From positions 2,511,001-2,575,000 of the forward strand of contig NZ_CP135916.1 in NCBI RefSeq assembly GCF_032391395.1: a stretch of DNA of 64,000 nt, given 5' to 3'. This document shows positions 60,921 to 64,000 of this stretch, in pieces. The stretch is from Sphingomonas sp. Y38-1Y (GTDB taxonomy: Bacteria; Pseudomonadota; Alphaproteobacteria; Sphingomonadales; Sphingomonadaceae). The notes beneath the pieces were generated by a model, which worked only from the letters and a program-made list of their open reading frames with translations, did no database searches and was not told the DNA's origin. The position numbers and the translations under genes are program-made. How positions within the stretch are numbered: the first letter of the stretch is position 1; each line of letters starts with the position of its first letter.

Positions 60921-61589
60921 ATGGCGGGATCGGCTCGCCATGTTGGCGATCTGCCTTGGGGCTGGTGGCTGCGCGCCGGCGAGAGCGCGCTGGAGGATGA
61001 GGACGGCCGCACGTGGCGCACCGTGCGCGACGCGTTCTGGCAGGGCCGCCTCGGCTTCCCCGACATCCATTTCGCGGAAGAGCAGCACGAGCTGCTCCTC
61101 CGCGTCCTCACCGGGATCGACGCCCGGTGGCTCGCGGGCGACGAACGGAAGCACGACCTGTTCGCCGGCGACATGATGACCTGGCGCTTTTACCAGTGCT
61201 GGCTTTCGTCAATCGGAATGCTGGAGACCGGTGGTCGTGTGAGCGCGCTGGAGGCGCCGCTCAGCGCCGAGGGCCGCTCGGTGATGCTCATGCTGCAGGC
61301 GACCCGCCAGCCGGAATGGGAGGACGTCCCACTGGCCGATGTCGTCGATGCAATCGCGTCCGCGGGGGCCGATGCCGCTAGCGAGGCGCGTGAGCGCGCG
61401 TTGCGCGCATTCGAGCGGAAAATCGGGCTGCGGCGGCACGTCTTCGCGCGCGAGCGCGTCGGGCGCCAACATCTGATCACGCTGACGGGGATCAGCACCT
61501 CGGCGCGCATGCCCGCCAGATGCGCCGCCGGTCACGCACGCGCCGTCCGACGCCGAGGGGGAGGTGCTTCTCCGCCTTGCGCGCGCTAG
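60921..61589 (+). CDS. Hypothetical cargo protein, C-terminus likely altered
   Basis: This 222-residue protein (MAGSARHVGDLPWGWWLRAG...) looks like a normal soluble protein through about residue 195 (GRQHLITLTGISTSARMP). After that the sequence turns arginine- and alanine-rich (GHARAVRRRGGGASPPCAR) and overlaps the tnsD remnant in another frame. I infer that a recombination joined it to tnsD near 61510 and changed its end. No function can be named. Confidence 0.55.
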   Translation: MAGSARHVGDLPWGWWLRAGESALEDEDGRTWRTVRDAFWQGRLGFPDIHFAEEQHELLLRVLTGIDARWLAGDERKHDLFAGDMMTWRFYQCWLSSIGMLETGGRVSALEAPLSAEGRSVMLMLQATRQPEWEDVPLADVVDAIASAGADAASEARERALRAFERKIGLRRHVFARERVGRQHLITLTGISTSARMPARCAAGHARAVRRRGGGASPPCAR

Positions 61590-62700
61590 CGCCGCGCTTC
61601 TCGACCGCGGCGACGTCGGACCCGTCGATTTTGATGAGGTGACCGCCTTCTATCGCGGCGAGCTTCGACTTCGGGGTCTGATGCGGTCGCGTCTGAAGGT
61701 AGACCAAGTCGCTCTTGGGGAAGCGTTCGCTGCCCGGTTCGGCACGATTCTCGGCCGCTTCCCCGGGCTCGCGAAGGCTGGCCGGGGACAGGGAGAATGG
61801 CTCGCCACGCTGGCCCGGCGTCAGCGCAAGGCGGCACATCCGCTGGAGCATCTGCTGATGCGGGATCTGCTCGGCTCCCGGGAGAGGCAGGCCGATCCAT
61901 GCGGACCAGGGCCCTGGCTGTGCCGCAACCCGCTTGCGGATCATCATGGTCAGCTGGTGGTCAACGATCTCAGGATCTATCGCAACAGGCAGGCGTCGGT
62001 CGCTGTCTTTTCGTGTGGCTGCGGCTATCGCTACACCCGATCGATCAGCGCCGCCGGCGAACTCGGCCGATGCCGCTTCAAGGAGTTCGGGCCGCTGCTG
62101 CGCCCGGCACTCGCCGATCTCGTGGCGGCAGGGGCGACGTTAAGGAGCGTGGCGAACCGACTCGGTGTTGATCCGAAGACTGTGGCCTCGCTCGCCGCAG
62201 AGTTGTCGATCGACACTACGTGGAGCATCCGGCCGTCGACGCGGGCGAACCGACCGCTTGCCGCTGCGGCGTCGCCTCCCGCCAAGTCACGCTCCACGCG
62301 GCGAACGAAGCCCGGTCCTCGCCGCGACTGGCGACGGCTCGACGATGACCTTGCTGAACGCGTCGGACGCGCTGCGGCCAGGGTCCGTTCGTTCGCGCCG
62401 CCCGCGCAGGTAACGGCAGCGTCGCTCGAGCGTGAGCTGCTCGGCCGCCGCGGCTGGATCGGCAAGCGGCGTGACAAGCTGCCGCGCACCATTGCCGCGA
62501 TCGATGGGCATGCCGAGGCGCTCGGCGCTTTCCAGCTCCGCCGCGTCGACTACTCAATTGCGCGGATGGTCGCCGACCGTCAGCCATTGAAGCCTTGGGC
62601 GGTGATGCGAAGCGCGGGTGTCAGATCTGACATGCTCGTTATGATCCAACAGCGCATCGCCGCATACGATCAGTTGGATGCCGCTCGACAGTCAGCCTAG
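61564..62700 (+). pseudogene. tnsD: tnsD, 5'-truncated; C-terminal two-thirds only
   Basis: The frame encodes the later part of a TnsD protein. GPWLCRNPLADHHGQLVVND followed by VFSCGCGYRYTR is the second zinc region; LRSVANRLGVDPKTVASLAA is an HTH; RRDWRRLDDD and LLGRRGWIGKRRDKLPRTIA with FQLRRVDYSI match the C-terminal DNA-binding repeats. The TniQ N-terminal part of about 180 residues is missing. Similarity reaches back to about 61530 (HAPSDAEGEVLLRLARAS), and an in-frame stop at 61483 closes it off. A GTG at 61564 could start a 378-residue product. TnsD binds the end of glmS, which lies just to the right. Confidence 0.82.
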
Positions 62701-62757
62701 GCACCGACTCCGCACTGGCGACTTCATCAAAGCCAGCCTCTGCCAATGCCGTTCAGG

Positions 62758-62822
62758 TGTCACACAATAATTAGCTTTGTCAGCTAATGATTATACTGTC
62801 AGGCAATCATTAACCCTCGACA
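62758..62822. repeat. Right transposon end with three abutting TnsB-type sites
   Basis: On the plus strand TGTCAG or TGTCAC occurs at 62797, 62778 and 62758, each followed by an AATNATTA-like half (GCAATCATTA, CTAATGATTA, ACAATAATTA). Spacings are 19 and 20 bases, so the sites touch. The outer one ends 26 bases from the terminus, as at the left end. Tn7's right end also has close-packed sites. Confidence 0.85.
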
Positions 62823-62827
62823 GGCCG
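62823..62827. repeat. Right target-site duplication GGCCG
   Basis: This copy of GGCCG directly follows the right terminus and matches 35864-35868. Confidence 0.9.
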
Positions 62828-62890
62828 ATCGAAGTGAGAAGCGCCGCTACTCGACGGTGACGCTCTTCGCCAGGTTGCGCGGCTGATCGA
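62828..62890 (-). other. attTn7 region at the glmS 3' end
   Basis: In Tn7 systems TnsD recognises about 30-40 bases at the end of glmS, coding for the conserved NLAKSVTVE tail, and insertion occurs about 25 bases past the stop. Here the stop is at 62847-62849, the tail codons run to about 62876, and the duplicated site is centred 22 bases past the stop. Confidence 0.85.
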
Positions 62891-64000
62891 CGTCGGTGCC
62901 CTTCGCCACCGCCACGTGATAGGCGAGGAGTTGGACCGGCACCGCATAGACGATCGGCGCGATCAGCGGGTGGACCTTGGGCATGGTGATCGTCGCGATA
63001 CAGCCCTCGCTCGCCGCCTCGATCCCGTCATAGTCGGAGATCAGCACGACCTTGCCGCCGCGCGCCTGAACCTCCTGCATGTTCGAGACGGTCTTCTCGA
63101 ACAGCGGCCCCGACGGCGCGATGACGATGACGGGCACGGCGTCGTCGATCAGCGCGATCGGCCCATGCTTCATCTCGCCCGCCGCGTAACCTTCGGCGTG
63201 GATGTAGCTGATTTCCTTGAGCTTCAGCGCGCCTTCCAGTGCCAGCGGATAGTCGGTACCGCGGCCGAGATACAGCACGTCGCGCGCGCCCGCGATCAGC
63301 GGCGCCATCGCCTCGATCGCCTCGTCATAGGCGAGCGCGCCGTTGATCGACGCCGGCGCCTCGGCCAGGTGGCGCACCAGCGCGCGCTCGTCCTCGGTCG
63401 ACAGGCGGCCCTTGGCCTTGGCAAGGTTGGCGGCGAGCGCCGACAGCACCGCCAGCTGACAGGTGAACGCCTTGGTCGAGGCGACGCCGATCTCGGGCCC
63501 GGCATGGGTGGGGAGCAGCAGGTCCGCCTCGCGCGCCATCGTGCTGGTGGGCACGTTGACCACCGCGGCGATCGTCTGCCCCTCCTGTTTGGCATGGCGC
63601 AGCGCCGCCAGCGTGTCGGCGGTCTCGCCCGACTGGCTGATGACGATCATCAGCCCGCCCGGCTCCATCACCGGCGCGCGATAGCGGAACTCGGACGCGA
63701 CATCGATGTCGACGGGCACGCGCGCGAACTGCTCGAACCAGTATTTGGCGACCATGCCGGCATAGAAGCTCGTGCCGCACGCGACGATCGTCACGCGCTT
63801 GATCCCCGACAGGTCGAATTCGGGGATCGGAAGGACGATCTGCCCCTCCAGCCGCTGAAGGTACGAGCGCAGCGTCTGGGCGACGACGATCGGCTGCTCG
63901 AAGATCTCCTTCTGCATGAAGTGGCGGTGATTGCCCTTGTCGATCAGCGCGCCGGTGACGCCGCTGATCGTGACCGGCCGTTCGACGGGCGTGTTGTCGC
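62847..64000 (-). CDS. glmS: Glutamine-fructose-6-phosphate aminotransferase, C-terminal part
   Basis: This enzyme makes glucosamine-6-phosphate for cell-wall and LPS synthesis. The visible part holds the linker and both SIS isomerase domains: GNHRHFMQKEIFEQP, ACGTSFYAGMVAKYWFE, ISQSGETADTLAALR, LGRGTDYPLALEGALKLKEI and the end DQPRNLAKSVTVE. The glutaminase domain lies past the right edge. The reading stays open to 64000, so the internal methionine at 63917 is not the start. The Tn7-like element lies directly after its stop codon and has not damaged it. Confidence 0.97.
   Translation of the reverse strand, partial: DNTPVERPVTISGVTGALIDKGNHRHFMQKEIFEQPIVVAQTLRSYLQRLEGQIVLPIPEFDLSGIKRVTIVACGTSFYAGMVAKYWFEQFARVPVDIDVASEFRYRAPVMEPGGLMIVISQSGETADTLAALRHAKQEGQTIAAVVNVPTSTMAREADLLLPTHAGPEIGVASTKAFTCQLAVLSALAANLAKAKGRLSTEDERALVRHLAEAPASINGALAYDEAIEAMAPLIAGARDVLYLGRGTDYPLALEGALKLKEISYIHAEGYAAGEMKHGPIALIDDAVPVIVIAPSGPLFEKTVSNMQEVQARGGKVVLISDYDGIEAASEGCIATITMPKVHPLIAPIVYAVPVQLLAYHVAVAKGTDVDQPRNLAKSVTVE

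Larger units (their letters stand above)
35869..62822. mobile_element. Tn7-like transposon in attTn7, 26,954 bp, lacking tnsABC
   Basis: The element starts TGTTAAAGG and ends CCCTCGACA (reverse complement TGTCGAGGG); the nine terminal bases agree at six places. A 5-bp GGCCG duplication flanks it. The right end lies 24 bases past the glmS stop codon, the Tn7 target. CTGACA motifs end exactly 26 bases inside each terminus. A TniQ gene sits at the left end and a truncated tnsD at the right. No TnsA nuclease, TnsB DDE transposase or TnsC ATPase was found, so the element should need help in trans. Cargo: a ubiquitin-like conjugation operon, metal and arsenic resistance and an ABC-3C type system. 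Confidence 0.93.

Noticed and set aside
63917..64000. Start of glmS at the internal methionine 63917
   Set aside because: The frame stays open to the window edge and the residues before it (GNHRHF) are normal GlmS sequence, so the gene continues past the edge.

Overview
The window looks like part of a high-GC alphaproteobacterial chromosome of the Sphingomonas type. This rests on gene content and style, not a database match: dnaB, rplKA, gatCAB, phhA and glmS of alphaproteobacterial type, a large TonB-dependent receptor in a plant-glycan locus, and many short palindromic repeats between genes. No rRNA, tRNA or CRISPR array was recognised.

Region 1 (1-29.5 kb) is ordinary core genome with some accessory insertions. 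It holds dnaB, a UPF0262 gene, a degenerate GH25 protein, cytidine deaminase, a glucokinase-like protein, a DUF808 membrane protein, an AT-rich orphan gene, an HTH-repeat protein, rplK-rplA, a lipoprotein/M48 protease/lipoprotein operon, gatC-gatA-gatB, a DUF3089 hydrolase with a probable CTG start, ruvX, a DUF559 gene bracketed by inverted repeats, an alpha/beta hydrolase, a DUF2459 protein, phhA, a coupled histidine kinase/REC-GGDEF-EAL pair, and an S9 peptidase.

Region 2 (26.2-35.7 kb) is an arabinan-type glycan-use locus: four GH43-like proteins (one a clear endo-arabinanase type), a GH5-like hydrolase, an aldose 1-epimerase and a TonB-dependent receptor. Most have export signals. The likely scheme is extracytoplasmic arabinan cutting, TonB-dependent uptake and further trimming in the periplasm.

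Region 3 (35,869-62,822) is a 26.95-kb Tn7-like transposon in attTn7, just after the stop codon of glmS. Its edges can be read directly: a 5-bp duplication (GGCCG) on both sides, TGT...ACA termini, three spaced TnsB-type sites at the left end and three abutting ones at the glmS-proximal right end. No tnsA, tnsB or tnsC gene was found. A TniQ gene lies at the left end and a 5'-truncated tnsD at the right end, so the element is probably immobile unless helped in trans.

The transposon cargo, left to right: (a) a ubiquitin-like conjugation operon (truncated metallo-beta-lactamase-fold protein, an E2-E1-JAB triple fusion, a four-helix membrane protein) ending in tniQ; (b) a copD fragment marking a recombination junction; (c) a MerR-controlled glutaredoxin-MauE protein; (d) a MerR/CDF/DUF3703/His-rich/czcCBA/czcD heavy-metal efflux operon; (e) a three-gene ABC-3C type system with a nuclease subunit; (f) an arsRC-acr3-arsN-arsH operon with a second ArsR; (g) four genes of mostly unknown function, one a DnaQ-like exonuclease; (h) the tnsD remnant. 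Metal resistance and two putative defence systems thus share one attTn7 element. The window ends inside glmS.
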